Assembly (NCBI GenBank): GCA_021325025.1
Contig: JAJPHZ010000018.1
Coordinates: 98,979-162,978, forward strand
Source of the DNA: Pseudomonadota bacterium
Lineage (GTDB): Bacteria > Desulfobacterota > Binatia > Binatales > Binataceae
Reading direction: 5' to 3'
Length of the DNA: 64,000 nucleotides
Part shown: positions 1 to 9,476 of the stretch, one piece after another
Position numbering within the stretch: the first letter of the stretch is position 1
Layout: each line of letters starts with the position of its first letter
Position numbers and translations under genes: made by a program
The notes under the pieces: generated by a model
Seen by the model: only the letters and a program-made list of their open reading frames with translations
Told to the model about the DNA's origin: nothing
The model's database searches: none

Positions 1-87
1 GCCGAACAGCGCGCATCCGCACAGCGTTAGGGCCAGGCACAACGCGGCGCACAACCGCCCCGGCCATCGCCCTCCATCCCCGCCCAT
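1..87 (-). CDS. N-terminus of a lipoprotein, cut by the window edge
   Basis: Reading leftward from an ATG at 85-87, the first 29 codons give a classic bacterial lipoprotein signal: a basic start (GGRWPGR), a hydrophobic run (LCAALCLALTL) and a lipobox-like CGC. The rest lies outside the window. It is divergent from the dGTPase-like gene at 221. GTG codons just upstream in the same frame are alternative starts. The product is unknown; only the export signal is visible, and with so few codons the call is tentative. Confidence 0.42.
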   Translation of the reverse strand, partial: MGGDGGRWPGRLCAALCLALTLCGCALFG

Positions 88-220
88 CACAACATCCACC
101 GCGCCCGATTATACGGGCCGGGAGCGGGTGTGAGCAAAGGCTCCCTGTTCACTAATCTCAGACTATCGTTTCTTGACAGTGCTGGCGCGATGCTAGGATC
201 GGGCGCACGATGGTTTGACC

Positions 221-1384
221 ATGCTGCGCACCCGTCAGCAGCTCGAGGAATTTGAGAATCGAACGCTGGCGCCTTATGCGATGCGCGCGGCGGACAGCCG
301 CGGCCGGCGCTTTCCCCAGCCCGAGCATCCCTATCGCACCGCGTTCCAGCGCGATCGCGACCGCATCATCCATTCCGCCGCGTTCCGCCGCCTGGAGTAC
401 AAAACCCAGGTCTTCGTCAATCATGAGGGCGACTACTACCGCACCCGGCTGACCCATACGATAGAGGCGGCTCAGATCACGCGCACCGTCGCGCGCGCCC
501 TGGGCCTCAATGAGGAGCTGGCCGAGGCGGTGGTGCTGTCGCACGATCTCGGCCATACCCCCTTCGGCCATGCCGGCGAGAAGGTGCTCAATGCCCTGAT
601 GCAGCCCTATGGCGGCTTCGATCACAACGCGCAAAGCCTGCGCACGGTGGATTGGATCGAGGAGCGCTATCCGCAGTTTCGCGGCCTCAACCTGACTTTC
701 GAGGTGCGCGAGGGAATCGTCAAGCATTCCGATTTCAGGCACCGGCCCGCGGCGCAGGAATTTGATCCATCGCTTTATCCCTGCCTGGAAGCGCAGATTG
801 TCGATTTGGCCGACGAGATTGCCTACCTGGCGCATGACGTCGACGACGGGTTGAAGTCCGGGATGCTGACGCGCGCCGACCTTGAGGCCTCCGAACTGGT
901 GCGCGCCGCCGACCGCGCGGTACGCGGCTCCTACCCTGATATCGAACAGCGCAGGGGCGGGCGCTATCAGCTCGTCATCCGCATGATCGACATGATGGTT
1001 ACCGACCTGATCCGCAACATCGATCGCGAGCTGACTGAGGCGGGAATCGCCAGCGTCGGAGAAGTCCGGCGCGCGGGCCGCTCGCTGGCGTCGTTCAGCC
1101 CGCAGATGGCGCCGCAGGTGGCGGAATTGAAGCGCTTGATGAATGACAAACTGTATCACCATTACCGGGTGCTGCGGATGACGCAGAAGGCGGGCCGCGT
1201 ACTGACGCAATTGTTTCACGCCTACATGGCTGAACCGGCGCAAATCCCGCCGCACATTGCGCAGCGGATGGAGACCGAGGGCGATTCGACGCCGCGCGTC
1301 ATCGCGGATTATATCGCCGGGATGACCGACCGGTTTGCGCTCGATGAGTATCGCAAACTGTTCGATCCCGACGAACGCGTCTGA
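221..1384 (+). CDS. dgt: dGTPase-like HD-domain triphosphohydrolase
   Basis: Predicted cytosolic deoxyguanosinetriphosphate triphosphohydrolase-like protein, which hydrolyses dNTPs to nucleoside and triphosphate and helps balance dNTP pools. The 387-residue length suits the short (type 2) family. The HD metal site is complete: His79 (RLTHT), His108-Asp109 (LSHDLGHTPFGHAG) and a later HD in EIAYLAHDVDD. The N-terminal HPYRTAFQRDRDRIIHSAAFRRLE block is typical of this family and contacts nucleotide or DNA. I prefer the ATG at 221 over a TTG two codons earlier. The TPR gene follows on the same strand after about 60 bases. The family is certain; the true substrate is not, since many dgt-like proteins have unverified nucleotide preference. 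Confidence 0.93.
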   Translation: MLRTRQQLEEFENRTLAPYAMRAADSRGRRFPQPEHPYRTAFQRDRDRIIHSAAFRRLEYKTQVFVNHEGDYYRTRLTHTIEAAQITRTVARALGLNEELAEAVVLSHDLGHTPFGHAGEKVLNALMQPYGGFDHNAQSLRTVDWIEERYPQFRGLNLTFEVREGIVKHSDFRHRPAAQEFDPSLYPCLEAQIVDLADEIAYLAHDVDDGLKSGMLTRADLEASELVRAADRAVRGSYPDIEQRRGGRYQLVIRMIDMMVTDLIRNIDRELTEAGIASVGEVRRAGRSLASFSPQMAPQVAELKRLMNDKLYHHYRVLRMTQKAGRVLTQLFHAYMAEPAQIPPHIAQRMETEGDSTPRVIADYIAGMTDRFALDEYRKLFDPDERV

Positions 1385-1443
1385 TCGTTTCCCATCGGCC
1401 GGGACTTGGCCTACGATTGGGCGGGGTGGAGTAGAGGCGGCAA

Positions 1444-2058
1444 GTGGCGGCACGCAAGAAAGTTCTGGTAATCGCGCGCGATGATCATATCGGCGACCCG
1501 ATCGGCGCCATCTTCTTGGACCTCGAGGGCGGCGACGCCGAGGTCGCGCGGCGCGTCCGTGAATACCTGGGCCGCAAGCTTCACGTCCTCAACATCGAGC
1601 TCAAGCGCGACCGCGCCACGGTCGAGGTGGAGGCGTCGCCCTTCAGCCAGGAGGCCGACCGCCTGGCCGCAGCCGCTGCCGATCTGGCGCGCAAGGGCGC
1701 TCCGCGCAACGCCGTCGCGATGTTCAAGCAGGCTTTGGAACTGGACCCGCTGGGCGGACAGACACTGCACGACATGGCTCTGGCGCTGCTGGAACTCAAG
1801 CGGCACGCCGAGGCGCTGAGCGCGCTGCGCCGCGCCCGCGAGATACTGGGCGACAGCGTCGAATTGCTGCGCATCCTGGCGCGGGTGTGCGTGGCGATGG
1901 AGCGGATTCCGACCGCGGTGGGCTACCTGGAGCGTGCGCTTGAGTTGGAGCCCAACAATCGTGTCATCCGCCGCGAGCTGACGGCGCTGGGCCGCCGTCC
2001 GCCGCCGACGCTGCTGCCGGCGCGCGGCCCCACCACCGCCCGCCGCCGCTCGCGCTAG
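1444..2058 (+). CDS. TPR-repeat protein
   Basis: A 204-residue protein with two to three tetratricopeptide repeats between about residues 65 and 180 (blocks such as AVAMFKQALELDP and AVGYLERALELEPNN), an N-terminal alpha/beta-like segment (KKVLVIARDDHIGDPIGAIF) and a basic Pro/Arg-rich tail. TPRs mediate protein-protein contacts; the partner is unknown. It starts at GTG 1444, with a GGAG about a dozen bases upstream. There is no signal peptide, so it is likely cytosolic. It lies just downstream of the dGTPase-like gene and may be co-transcribed with it. Immediately after it the chromosome passes into insertion-sequence debris. Confidence 0.75.
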   Translation: MAARKKVLVIARDDHIGDPIGAIFLDLEGGDAEVARRVREYLGRKLHVLNIELKRDRATVEVEASPFSQEADRLAAAAADLARKGAPRNAVAMFKQALELDPLGGQTLHDMALALLELKRHAEALSALRRAREILGDSVELLRILARVCVAMERIPTAVGYLERALELEPNNRVIRRELTALGRRPPPTLLPARGPTTARRRSR

Positions 2059-2069
2059 CGGAAGGGTGT

Positions 2070-2745
2070 CCTTTGAGTTTATGCTCTGCAGCGGTCGGGC
2101 AGTGATTGAAGTCGGCAATAAAGTGCTCCTCCAGATAGCGGTTGGCGTCGGCATAGTTGGTGATCGCGTTGAGTCAGAGTTCCTGCGGCAGGCGTCCCTG
2201 GATGGTGCCAAGGGCGCGCTCGCTCCGTCCGCGCGCTTGCGGCGAGCGGGCCAGGATTTGGCGGATGCCCAGTGCGCGCAGGACCTGATTGACTGGCCGT
2301 TGTGCTCCGCGTCGGGTTCCGCCGCGCCATCTTCAGTGGTGCGGAAATGGCTGCCGCGGTCGATGTACAACTCGCAAAACCGGTCGTAGCGGCGCACCAC
2401 CGTTTGCAGCGCAGCAAAGGTCGAGGTGGTGGCCTCCTGGGCAAAAAGCGGGCGTACAGGATGCGGTCGTGGGCGTCATCCAGCGCCACCACCAGGTCGT
2501 GCATCGGCAATCCCGCGATCCATTCATGAGTGGAGGCGTCCAGATGCACCAGCATCCCGGCCATCGGCCAGCGTTCGCGCCGCCGCCGGTACTTGCCGCG
2601 TGCGGGTTCCCGCTGCGCTAACGGCTTCTTGCGACATCAGCCGCAACCAGTTGTAGGACACCTTGACCTGATGCTTTTCACTGACCTGCTCGAAGAAGTG
2701 GCGCACCGAGAAGTCGGAATATACATCCCGCTTGAGGCAGAAGCA
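2070..2745 (-). pseudogene. ISNCY-family DDE transposase, frameshifted remnant
   Basis: Four consecutive pieces in shifting frames reconstruct one integrase-core transposase. About 2745-2600 reads SDFSVRHFFEQVSEKHQ and VSYNWLRLMSQEA. About 2600-2430 reads MAGMLVHLDASTHEW and LPMHDLVVALDDAHDRILYA. About 2430-2290 reads FCELYIDRGSHFR. About 2290-2100 reads VLRALGIRQILARSPQARGRSER followed by LGTIQGRLPQEL. The DDE acidic residues are recognisable (HLDAS, YIDRGS, GRSER). There are at least three frameshifts, and a TGA interrupts LPQEL-LNAITNYA near 2190, so it cannot make a functional enzyme. Only the catalytic part is left; the N-terminal DNA-binding region is missing or unrecognisable. Confidence 0.8.
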
Positions 2746-2878
2746 GGGAGGGGAGGGTGCCGGAGCGGCGGCGTGCCTCCCGAGGATCCGAACTCAAGCA
2801 GACGGCGATATTCAGACCGTCATGACGCTGTTCCAGGAAAACCTTCGCCGAGTTCTGGGGACTTTAGGCCGGAGGCTT

Positions 2879-3205
2879 TCACGCCCGCCGGCGCACCATG
2901 AGCTTTTCCTCGCGATAGATGCGATACAGCTTCTTGCGATTCATCACGTGGCCTTCCCGCGCCAGTAGCCAGCCCAGACGCCGATAGCCGAAGCGGCGCC
3001 GCTCTGCCGCCAACTCGCGCAGTCGTTCCCGCACTGCCGAATCATCGGGCCGTCGCGGCCTGTAGTTCAGACTCCACCGATTGAGCCCCACCAGCCTGCA
3101 TGCGCGCACCAGGCTCAGGCGATACTGCTCGATGAGCTGGCGGCGGCCGCCCGTCGCGCCGCAGGCGTTAGGCGTTTTTTCCGAGCAGGTCCTTGAGCGC
3201 CGCAT
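2879..3205 (-). pseudogene. IS3-family transposase orfB, truncated N-terminal fragment
   Basis: Encodes the HTH_21-type N-terminal part of an IS3 orfB: QLIEQYRLSLVRACRLVG, then RFGYRRLGWLLAREG and NRKKLYRIYREEKLMVRRR. The reading frame stops right after RRRA, where intact elements continue into the rve catalytic core; that core is absent here. The start region is also broken. A -1 shift at the A6C run of orfA would read KKRLTPAARRAA, but the conserved QLIEQY block sits in a different frame, which implies an indel in the GCC-rich stretch at about 3136-3150. It overlaps the end of orfA. Confidence 0.8.
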
Positions 3206-3434
3206 TGTCGAGCATGGCCTCGGCCAATAGCTCCTTCAGTCGCCGGTTCTCGTCCTCCAGCGACTTCAGCCGGCGCGCCTCCGACACATCAAGCCCGCCG
3301 TACTTAGCCTTCCATTTGTAGAAGGTCGCGTCCGAAATCCCGTGGCGCCGACAGACCTCCTGGGTCTTTGCTCCCGCCTCCTGCTCGCGCAGGATCCCGA
3401 TGATTTGCTCCTCGCTGAACCGGCTGCCCTTCAT
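3168..3434 (-). CDS. IS3-family transposase orfA (HTH protein)
   Basis: An 88-residue IS3 orfA of usual length and apparently intact. The helix-turn-helix FSEEQIIGILREQEAGAKT-QEVCRRHGISDATFYKWKAKYGG is followed by a leucine-zipper-like coiled coil (LEDENRRLKELLAEAMLDNAALKDLLGK). A strong AAGGAGA lies just upstream of the ATG. The A6C slippery run near its end is the usual programmed-frameshift signal that joins orfA to orfB in this family, but orfB here is broken, so the element cannot transpose on its own. The protein could still be made from this frame. Confidence 0.85.
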   Translation of the reverse strand: MKGSRFSEEQIIGILREQEAGAKTQEVCRRHGISDATFYKWKAKYGGLDVSEARRLKSLEDENRRLKELLAEAMLDNAALKDLLGKNA

Positions 3435-3525
3435 TCGTCCGTCTCCTTTTCGTGACGGACTCTACCTCAAACCTGTCGGGCTGGCGGGAAATCGACCTTT
3501 AAGCGTCAAAGCCGTCAGCCTACCC

Positions 3526-5109
3526 TTATTGCGCTACGAACGTTACAAGGCCGGCCTTGAGCACGTCCACGCTTGGGTCGACCACATGGGTGCCAGCCGT
3601 TCGCGGCGCCTTCAGGACCCCCTCAAGGTCCACGATTGCCAAGAAAGTGAAGGCGCCGTTGCCGATCACCCCCAAGGCCTTCTTGCTGTTGGGGCTGACG
3701 TAAGCCGTAATCGAATGCGGATCGAACCCCGCCGACCACGGTAAGCCGTTCGGAGTATTGGGCAGCATGAAGGTCGCCCAATCGACCACCGCGGGCGTTC
3801 CGCTCCCCGAGGTGGAGGGGAGCTGAATGACCCCAACCCCGTTGCCACCAAACTCACCCGCGAGGACGCCTAAGTGCGTACCCGGCGCGACCGCGACGCC
3901 TGGTCCGGCCCCACCGATCACTGTGTGAAAGTCAGGGAAGTCCTGAAACTGGCCCGGCGCTGTCCAGGTATTCGGTGTTCCAGTGGTGAAATTTGCCTGG
4001 GTCAGATCGGTGATGAACAGGTAGCCCCTACCCTCAACCGGGGCAAGAGCGATTCCCGTCGTGCAGTCTTCCGCCGCAGAGTCAAGCAAAGCCTGGTCCG
4101 GAGGCAGGTCAACTGGCAGCGTTGGTTTGTTTTCAAAGACCGCGAACGGCGGCTTCGTCTGGGCAAGTTCATAGCTCCCTGCCTCATTCGGTGAGAGAAT
4201 CAGATTACGGATTGGATCGACTGCGGTGTCTTCCGAGACGCCTGTTAGAGACACGATCGGTGCAGCGAAACTCTCGCTCGCAAGGTCCAGAAATTGATAT
4301 CCCGCGCAAGCATCACTGAACGGAGCACCTGAGCAAGAGGGGGTCTTCTTCAGGCCAATCGTGATTTCTGCGGCGTTGGTCGTGGAGTCGACTACCACGC
4401 CGCAGTTCATGCAGGTCCCTCCGGAAAAGTTAAAGACCGCAGAGGCACCGCTGGTCAAAGTCTTGTTCAACGTCGTGCCGGTAATCAGGTAAACGTCGGT
4501 ATTGTTGGCGACGCAGACGGTCTCCCCGGTTAGCGAATTACAGGAACAGGAGTTCGTGCCATGCGGCGTGGTGACCAGGGTCGGCGCGCCGCCAGTGCCG
4601 ATTCCGGCGCTCGTTTCGACCGGTACGACGTGAAGGCCATTGCCAACCGTTCCCCACCATCCATCCGGAGAGTAGGCGGTCACGTCAGTGCCCTGAACCA
4701 GAATCCCGATCGAGCTGGACGGCAGGCACGCATTGGGCGCCAACGTGGGCGTTGCTGCGGGTGTTGCCGTTGCCGTGGCAGTGACCGTTGCGGTTGATGT
4801 CGGTATCGGACTGGCCGTGACAGTCGGCGTCACCGTGGGCGCCGGGGTTGGGGTCAGGGTCGGGCTCGGCGTAGGCACCCGGCTTGGGGTCGCTGTTTTG
4901 GTGGACGTTGGGCCCGGAGGCGAAGTCGAGGTTGGGATCGGGGTCGCGCTCGCGGTAGGCACAGGGGTTGGGGTTTGCGGCCCGTTGGGCAAAACAAACT
5001 GGGAATTATCGTGATCGCAACCGGGGACACCCGTTAGACCGACGATTAACATGACCAGGAATAACCATCCATGTCCACAATCTTTCGTACAGGATGTAGA
5101 ATTTTGCAT
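3526..5109 (-). CDS. Pro-Thr-linker lipoprotein of unknown function
   Basis: A 527-residue exported protein. Residues 1-30 form a signal peptide ending in a lipobox (TGVPGC, Cys31), so it is probably a lipid-anchored outer-membrane or surface protein. Residues about 42-135 are an extremely Pro/Thr/Ser-rich flexible spacer (PTPTPT, TATATA style). The remaining ~390 residues are Gly/Thr-rich with several Cys ([18 protein letters not shown]) and repeating beta-like segments ([24 protein letters not shown]), compatible with a beta-propeller, though I cannot assign a family. A GGGGGT precedes the ATG. The larger BNR protein upstream carries the same kind of linker, so the two probably belong to one surface-protein set. 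Confidence 0.72.
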   Translation of the reverse strand: MQNSTSCTKDCGHGWLFLVMLIVGLTGVPGCDHDNSQFVLPNGPQTPTPVPTASATPIPTSTSPPGPTSTKTATPSRVPTPSPTLTPTPAPTVTPTVTASPIPTSTATVTATATATPAATPTLAPNACLPSSSIGILVQGTDVTAYSPDGWWGTVGNGLHVVPVETSAGIGTGGAPTLVTTPHGTNSCSCNSLTGETVCVANNTDVYLITGTTLNKTLTSGASAVFNFSGGTCMNCGVVVDSTTNAAEITIGLKKTPSCSGAPFSDACAGYQFLDLASESFAAPIVSLTGVSEDTAVDPIRNLILSPNEAGSYELAQTKPPFAVFENKPTLPVDLPPDQALLDSAAEDCTTGIALAPVEGRGYLFITDLTQANFTTGTPNTWTAPGQFQDFPDFHTVIGGAGPGVAVAPGTHLGVLAGEFGGNGVGVIQLPSTSGSGTPAVVDWATFMLPNTPNGLPWSAGFDPHSITAYVSPNSKKALGVIGNGAFTFLAIVDLEGVLKAPRTAGTHVVDPSVDVLKAGLVTFVAQ

Positions 5110-5257
5110 CGTTACCCCCGGGCTTGCGTTGCATCACCAGCACTGCGCCGGACAAGGCCGGGTCGTGGCGACATTGGGCGACAGGCTGGATTTGAAGTAC
5201 GATTTGCAAAGTTTGACTTGTGTTAGTCTGATCGTCGCGGCGGTTGGTCCGAACCCT

Positions 5258-8200
5258 TCATTTCAGCGTGAAAGCGCCACCCGGGGCGTTGCCCGAACTG
5301 GTGAACGGGACGAACGGGGGATTGAGCGCCTGCACATAGGACGGCCCGGCCACTGCTGAGGGCGGCACGGTGAAGGTGAAATTGTTCTCATTGATAAAGG
5401 CCAGCGGAATAATCGGCGTTCCACCGGGCTTGACTCCGCCGAGGTTCACGACCTTTGCCCCCTGCTTGTTGAAAAAGTTGATTACCGTCAGGTTGGAAAA
5501 GCCCGTGCCGTTGACCGAGATCGTGCTTCCGGTCTGAATCACCGAAACCACGGAGATCTTCGCCCCGATCGGGACTGAAACCGCGTTGCTCTTCTTATCA
5601 TAACCCTTGGCGGCGCCGGCGTTGCTGACCACGAAGGACCCTGGGCCGCTTGGCGGCGAGTTGGGCTGTCCCTTGGCTGCGAGTGAGAACTTCAGCAGCG
5701 TCGCGCTCAGTCCCGGGTTGCCGGGATTGATGAAAAACGGTCCCACTTTGCCCCCCGTGCAGGCGCAAAACAGATCCACCGCCACGCCGTTGGTGCTGTC
5801 GAACCCACTGCCACCGAGACTCACAGTGCTGCCCTGCGCCACCACCGTCTCAACGTTATCGGTGGCAAAGTTGGGATCGCTGCTGGTCGCCGCCAGGCCA
5901 ACGCCGTTGATGGCGCTTAGGCTGGGGATGCCAGAGCCGGGCGCAGCGGCAAGCAACGCGTTGGCCAAATTTGAGAAGACGAAACCCTGGTCGGTATTGA
6001 CCACTTGCACGGCAACAAAGCCCTGTCCGAGCGGAGTTGTGGCCGGAACGTTGACCGTTAAAGCGGTGGAGGTCTTGGTGACCGGTGTAAATGGCCCGGC
6101 GTTGACTGAACCGGTAGAGGTCGCAATGAAAAAGTTGACCACGGATCCGGCGGTATAGCCAAACCCTTGAATCAGGAAACTGCCGCCAACCAGGATCGTC
6201 GATGGGATTTTTTCAATGAACGGCCCCACAAACGGTGTGGCTGTGGCCGCCGGGGTAGGCGTTTCCGACGGAGTCTCGCTCGGTGTCCCCGTCGGCGTAC
6301 CTGTGGGCGTCCTGGTCGGCGTCTCGGTGACTGTCGCCGAGGATGTAGGAGTCGCCGTCGGAGTCCTAGTCGCGGTTCGGCTCGCCGTCGGCGTAGCCGT
6401 AGGGGTTGGGGTCCGAGTCGGAGTCTTGGTCGGTGTCGCGGTTGGACCGCCTTCGGCCAGGCGGAAGGCGCCCCGTCCATGAGTGCCAGCGAAAATCGTC
6501 CCGCCGGCGCTTTGCTCGATGTCAAAAACCGGAACCGCCGGGATCGCTCCCAGATTGAACGGCGACCACGTCCCACCGCCGTCAGCGGTGCGAAACACCC
6601 CGATATCTGTGCCGACGAGAACAATGGAGCTCAGAAGGCCTTGGCTGTCCACCAATGCGCGCAGGACCGGCACGTCGGGCAGCGGAGATGGACCGCCGAC
6701 GCCGTCGGCGCGGGTCCAATGCTTGCCGAAGTCGTTGGTACGGTAGACATGGCCGACGCCGGTTTTGGAAGTAAAGCCCGACAGCGTCAGATAGGCGGTG
6801 TTGGGATCGGTCGGGCTGATGGCGATGCCGGTGGCCTGGGTCTTCGACGAATCAAAGCCGAGGTTGAGCGTAACGTCGTTCCAATTGGCCAGGCGCGCGC
6901 CTGAAATCGGTGTTGGGGTTGCCGTCGGAGTTGCGCCGCCGGTAACTGTGGCATTTGGGGTAGGCGTTGGGGTTTGAGTCGGATGACTGGGGCAGCTTGG
7001 CTGGTCGGGACAGTCGGCCTCGGTAGTGTTGAAAAGTTCGAAGCCAACGGACTTGTTGGTCGCCTGGAAAAACTGGGTGGAAAGCGACCAGGCTTTGGTG
7101 TGATCGGCGGGCGCGATCTCCAGATCCTGCAGCGCGCAGCGCGGTGTTTTACAGTTTGCCGTCAGGATTTGTCCGGTCTGCGGCTGCCAGGTTTGCATCC
7201 CGTCGGTTGACACGAAGACCCGGTCGGTGCCGATAAAAACTCGCTGCACCACCGTGGGGTCAACCGCGAGGGGCGGGTAGAAGCTGCCGTCGGCGGACCC
7301 GACCTTCGTCAGCAGGGTTTTCAGGTTGCCCGACACGTTGGCCCAGGTGACTCCGCCGTCGGTGGAACGGGCGATTGGCGGACTTCCGGCGCCGGCGTAG
7401 GTGTGATAGGCGAATGCCGGCATAATCTGATCGAAGAGAACAAACCCCCCGTCGCCCGCATCGACGAAATTCCATCCCTGGGTCCCGGTAAATAGTTCCG
7501 TGCCGTTGTCCTGAAACCCGGCCAGCAACTTGTTCGAGTCAAACGGATGCGGACCGACGGCCTGGATCTGGCTGGCACTGACGTCTTTATTGAGCGCGGT
7601 GAAGTTGCCTGCGTCCAGCCTGTACAGACCGCCGTCATTGCCCACGTAAAGCTTGCCCGATGCGAGGTCGAGTGCGTGCTGGTCGGCATGCGTTCCGCCC
7701 GTGTAGGCCAGAAAATTCCAGCTCGATCCCGAACTCGGCGATTCGTAGATTCCGACTCCGCCAAAGAACACGTCTCCGGGAACGGTCGGTGAAGCGAGCA
7801 GTGCCTGATCGTAGAACGATTGCGAGTAGTTGCCCGGATTGGTGCCGTCGAGGGTGACGGTGAGGCCGCCAGCGCTCAACGGGACTTGCGGCACACTTTG
7901 AACGGCCCACGTCTGGCCGCCGTCAGTCGATTTGTAAAATCCTAGGTAATGCGAAAAGTCCGGAGCGCCAATCATGACATAGACCGCACCGCAGACCCAC
8001 TTGGGCAAAACTCCTCCGTCGGTTCGCACCGGGCAGTTGGTTGCGCCGATACCCTCTGGGGGCCCGATCGCCACTGTGGTGCGTCCGATCTGACCAATGG
8101 CGGTGGGGAAACCTCCGGGACCGGCCGGGTTGGGGAATACCATCGGGGTGAAGCCGAACAAGCCCTGAGCGTGGCTCGCATGAACGTCGACGGTGTGCTC

Positions 8201-9295
8201 AACAATGTAGATGTTTTTGGTGTTGAAGGGATCGACCGCCACGTCGGTTACGTCGCAATTCCCAGAAATCCCGGTGGCGAGAGTCTGAAAGCAGCCGGTA
8301 GAGCAATCCCCTCCCGGCTTGCCGTTCGGCGAACAGAGCAGCTCGGTATTCCAGGTCGCGCCGCCGTTGTCGGTGGACCAGATGCCGGCATTTTTTACCT
8401 TGGCTACCGGGTAAAACGCGGCGCCGCGGTCGGACGAGACTCCACTGGAGTTCTGCACGGCCGCAAAGATGATCGGAGGATTTACCGGGACGGAGGGCAA
8501 ATCGGGATCGGGGTTGTTCTTGGTGACCAACGCGAGCCGTCCCACAGTCAGCGTGCTGAATAGGGAAGCGCCAAGTTGGGTCCAACTCGTCCCCAAGTCG
8601 GTCGATTTGAAGATCCCCTGACCGTAGTAGCTCTCGAAGGAGAAATTGCCCTCGCCGGTTCCGACGTAAACTGTCGGCGGGTTGGAGTTGTCAGCGTCGA
8701 TCGCTATCGAACCGACCGCTTGCGTTGGCTGGTCTTGGAAGACCGAAACGAAGGAGACGCCGGCGTCGGTACTTCTCCACACCCCGCCATTGGCGGCACC
8801 CACGAAGACCAGGTTGCCATCCTTGGGATTAGCCGCGATGGCGGTTATCCGTCCGGTCACGCCGGAAATTGCCGGAGGGATGACGATACCGCCGAAGTTG
8901 GCCGCCTCGTTCAGGATGGGTTTTGGACCGATGAATTCCCACACCGGAGAGCCGGAGCCAGCCGAGCGCTTGATACCGGAGGCCGCCGCGGCGCGCTGAC
9001 GGCGCTCCATCGCATGCATCGTATTGATGGCGTCCCCGCGGGCACGCTGGGGAACACCGAACCCAAGTCCCAGCCTGCTGGCCAAATAAAGAGCGCGCTC
9101 ACGGAGTTCTTCGACACCTTCGCCGCGCTCCCGCACGGTTTGCCGCTCCGCGCCAGGAACCGGCCGCCGACTTTGCGGCGGCTCGGCGCGCAACGCCCGT
9201 GCAGCCGCTCCCAGCAACAAGACTTCGCCCGCCACCAGCAGAAAAATGCCGAGGTGTCGACCCAATCCCTGTCGTTTCCACCTGCGCTGCCGCAT
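5258..9295 (-). CDS. very large exported BNR/sialidase-repeat protein with Pro-Thr linkers and TIG-like C-terminus
   Basis: A 1345-residue secreted protein. It begins with a basic N-terminus and hydrophobic core (HLGIFLLVAGEVLLLGAAARALRAE) forming a signal peptide without a lipobox. Residues about 110-940 carry many Asp-box/BNR motifs (STDNGGATW, KSTDGGQTW, RSTDGGVTW, RTADGGGTW), predicting VPS10/sialidase-type beta-propellers. Pro-Thr spacers sit near residues 775-800 and 945-1020. The last ~320 residues contain repeated immunoglobulin-like TIG/IPT segments (GGSFLIQGFGYTAGSVVNFF, GSTISVNGTGFSNLTVINFF). BNR folds occur in glycosidases, photosystem assembly factors and adhesins; no glycosidase active site is evident, so I do not call it a sialidase. 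It is followed by the Pro-Thr lipoprotein gene after about 150 bases. Confidence 0.82.
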   Translation of the reverse strand: MRQRRWKRQGLGRHLGIFLLVAGEVLLLGAAARALRAEPPQSRRPVPGAERQTVRERGEGVEELRERALYLASRLGLGFGVPQRARGDAINTMHAMERRQRAAAASGIKRSAGSGSPVWEFIGPKPILNEAANFGGIVIPPAISGVTGRITAIAANPKDGNLVFVGAANGGVWRSTDAGVSFVSVFQDQPTQAVGSIAIDADNSNPPTVYVGTGEGNFSFESYYGQGIFKSTDLGTSWTQLGASLFSTLTVGRLALVTKNNPDPDLPSVPVNPPIIFAAVQNSSGVSSDRGAAFYPVAKVKNAGIWSTDNGGATWNTELLCSPNGKPGGDCSTGCFQTLATGISGNCDVTDVAVDPFNTKNIYIVEHTVDVHASHAQGLFGFTPMVFPNPAGPGGFPTAIGQIGRTTVAIGPPEGIGATNCPVRTDGGVLPKWVCGAVYVMIGAPDFSHYLGFYKSTDGGQTWAVQSVPQVPLSAGGLTVTLDGTNPGNYSQSFYDQALLASPTVPGDVFFGGVGIYESPSSGSSWNFLAYTGGTHADQHALDLASGKLYVGNDGGLYRLDAGNFTALNKDVSASQIQAVGPHPFDSNKLLAGFQDNGTELFTGTQGWNFVDAGDGGFVLFDQIMPAFAYHTYAGAGSPPIARSTDGGVTWANVSGNLKTLLTKVGSADGSFYPPLAVDPTVVQRVFIGTDRVFVSTDGMQTWQPQTGQILTANCKTPRCALQDLEIAPADHTKAWSLSTQFFQATNKSVGFELFNTTEADCPDQPSCPSHPTQTPTPTPNATVTGGATPTATPTPISGARLANWNDVTLNLGFDSSKTQATGIAISPTDPNTAYLTLSGFTSKTGVGHVYRTNDFGKHWTRADGVGGPSPLPDVPVLRALVDSQGLLSSIVLVGTDIGVFRTADGGGTWSPFNLGAIPAVPVFDIEQSAGGTIFAGTHGRGAFRLAEGGPTATPTKTPTRTPTPTATPTASRTATRTPTATPTSSATVTETPTRTPTGTPTGTPSETPSETPTPAATATPFVGPFIEKIPSTILVGGSFLIQGFGYTAGSVVNFFIATSTGSVNAGPFTPVTKTSTALTVNVPATTPLGQGFVAVQVVNTDQGFVFSNLANALLAAAPGSGIPSLSAINGVGLAATSSDPNFATDNVETVVAQGSTVSLGGSGFDSTNGVAVDLFCACTGGKVGPFFINPGNPGLSATLLKFSLAAKGQPNSPPSGPGSFVVSNAGAAKGYDKKSNAVSVPIGAKISVVSVIQTGSTISVNGTGFSNLTVINFFNKQGAKVVNLGGVKPGGTPIIPLAFINENNFTFTVPPSAVAGPSYVQALNPPFVPFTSSGNAPGGAFTLK

Positions 9296-9476
9296 GCTGG
9301 CACTCGATGCTTAAAATAGATTCACACTTATTTTCAATTATTTCCTTAAAAATGCAATGAATTAATAGATCCAAGAATACGATTTGTCGAGGTGAACCGA
9401 TTGGAGCTTAATTTTAGAGTGATAACTTTATCCACGTATCATCTTTTGGACAGCTTCACACAATAGGAGACTTTCG

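Larger units (their letters stand above)
2070..3470. mobile_element. insertion-sequence graveyard (ISNCY-type and IS3-type remnants)
   Basis: Two unrelated transposase relics lie side by side, both reading leftward. The left one (2070-2745) is a DDE integrase-core ISNCY-like transposase broken by several frameshifts and a stop. The right one (2879-3434) is an IS3-type orfA/orfB whose orfB is frameshifted and ends soon after its helix-turn-helix domain. The 2746-2878 segment joins them and matches neither reading frame convincingly. I could not identify clean terminal inverted repeats or target duplications, consistent with old, eroded copies. The abrupt loss of IS3 orfB suggests a deletion or insertion by the neighbouring element. 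Confidence 0.75.

Noticed and set aside
158..1453. A 431-codon minus-strand frame opposite the dGTPase-like gene
   Set aside because: High-GC antisense shadow: no family motif, while the plus strand has a complete HD site.
2185..2200. TGA within the ISNCY relic (LPQEL-stop-LNAITNYA) as another selenocysteine codon
   Set aside because: The position is not a Cys site in transposases and the gene is frameshifted several times; it is decay.
3160..3180. Functional programmed -1 frameshift joining IS3 orfA and orfB
   Set aside because: The A6C slippery run is present, but the orfB frame is shifted again by an indel and the catalytic core is missing.
4740..4980. CRISPR-like or satellite repeat in the Pro-Thr coding stretch
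   Set aside because: The periodicity is codon-based (Pro/Thr), with no constant direct repeats and unique spacers.
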